A stretch of 5,971 nucleotides of DNA, taken from NCBI GenBank assembly GCA_023253435.1, contig JALRGJ010000073.1, positions 1 through 5,971 on the forward strand. The letters are read 5' to 3'. Each line of letters starts with the position of its first letter. Positions within the stretch are counted from its first letter, which is position 1. The stretch is from Ilumatobacteraceae bacterium. GTDB taxonomy: Bacteria; Actinomycetota; Acidimicrobiia; Acidimicrobiales; Ilumatobacteraceae. This document shows positions 5,637 through 5,971 of this stretch, piece after piece. A program made the position numbers and the translations under genes. The notes below the pieces were generated by a model. The model saw only the letters and a program-made list of their open reading frames with translations. It was not told where the DNA came from and made no database searches.

Positions 5637-5971
5637 TTCTTCAGTCTTTCCTCTCGCAATGCCGAGCGTCGAACCTTTCCCGCGTCGTCTCGTAGTGCAA
5701 AGTCAACAAACTCAAAACTACGTGGGACCTTGTACACCACAAGTCGCTCACCGAGAAATGCTTTCAATTCATCTTCAGAAACTTCTTGCACGTTTGCCTC
5801 AACTATTGCGTGAACAGTGTTGCCTTTGTCTTCATCTGGCAAACCAATAACAGCGCAAGACCTCACGGCAGAATGCTCTTGAAGCGCAGCCTCAATTTCT
5901 GCGGGATAGATGTTTGCTCCACCGGAAAGGATCATGTCTGCGGAACGATCCCCCAAGTAGAGATACCCATC
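5633..5971 (-). CDS. AMP-forming acyl-CoA synthetase, C-terminal part (runs off right edge)
   Basis: Seen: 112 residues plus stop, open to the window edge; the visible part begins DGYLYLGDRSADMILSGGAN and covers the mobile C-terminal domain of the adenylate-forming superfamily. In numbering of the visible fragment, Arg9 in GDRSADM is the ATP/hinge-region arginine, GGANIYPAEIE spans 17-27, and RDDAGKVRRSALR (94-106) carries the catalytic Lys99. This lysine motif differs from the PKNATGK form of the other ligase in the window. It resembles a subgroup of actinobacterial acyl-CoA synthetases related to bile-acid and steroid side-chain CoA ligases; that subgroup placement is tentative and the substrate unknown. 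A TTG at 5954-5956 is internal and should not be taken as the start, since the reading frame continues upstream with family-typical DGYLY. Its TGA stop overlaps the PAP2 start by 4 bases, so the two genes almost certainly share a transcript. Confidence 0.92.
   Translation of the reverse strand, partial: DGYLYLGDRSADMILSGGANIYPAEIEAALQEHSAVRSCAVIGLPDEDKGNTVHAIVEANVQEVSEDELKAFLGERLVVYKVPRSFEFVDFALRDDAGKVRRSALREERLKK

Noticed and set aside
5954..5956. TTG at 5956 as start of a short 107-residue protein
   Set aside because: The frame continues to the edge with DGYLY, which matches the acyl-CoA synthetase family, so this is an internal leucine codon of a longer gene.

Overview
This is a bacterial chromosomal window with six protein genes, two of them cut by the window edges, and very little intergenic space. 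The longest gap is the 92 bp divergent region at 2906-2997. Base composition looks close to balanced. The two acyl-CoA ligases, the ACT-fused malic enzyme and the use of GTG starts with weak or absent Shine-Dalgarno signals suggest an actinobacterium of moderate GC, perhaps an aquatic Acidimicrobiia-type lineage. That placement is inference; no rRNA or tRNA is present to anchor it.

Left part, minus strand, read right to left. A complete 570-residue AMP-forming acyl-CoA synthetase (2905 to 1193) is followed after 58 bp by a 272-residue protein with one N-terminal membrane anchor (1134 to 316), which I cannot assign to a named family. After 41 bp comes the start of a gene whose N-terminal ACT domain matches the regulatory domain of actinobacterial NAD-type malic enzymes (274 to beyond the left edge). 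The spacing and shared strand fit one transcription unit, which would join fatty-acid activation with malate-to-pyruvate conversion, but co-transcription is inferred.

Centre, plus strand. A full-length Kup-family potassium transporter (2998-4977) is transcribed divergently from the acyl-CoA synthetase. The shared intergenic region holds two imperfect inverted repeats. One lies between plausible -35 and -10 elements for kup.

Right part, minus strand. The C-terminal end of a second, clearly different AMP-forming acyl-CoA synthetase (right edge to 5633) overlaps the start of a PAP2-type membrane phosphatase (5636 to 4974) by the 4 bases ATGA, so these two are probably translationally coupled in a lipid-related operon. 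The phosphatase and kup converge, and their stop codons share bases in the tetranucleotide CTAA.

I found no mobile element, CRISPR array, RNA gene, riboswitch or convincing intrinsic terminator, and no clear sign of an undescribed system. The points most worth a second look are the dyads in the divergent promoter region, the unassigned membrane-anchored protein and its setting, and the His/Gly/Thr-rich N-terminal extension of Kup.
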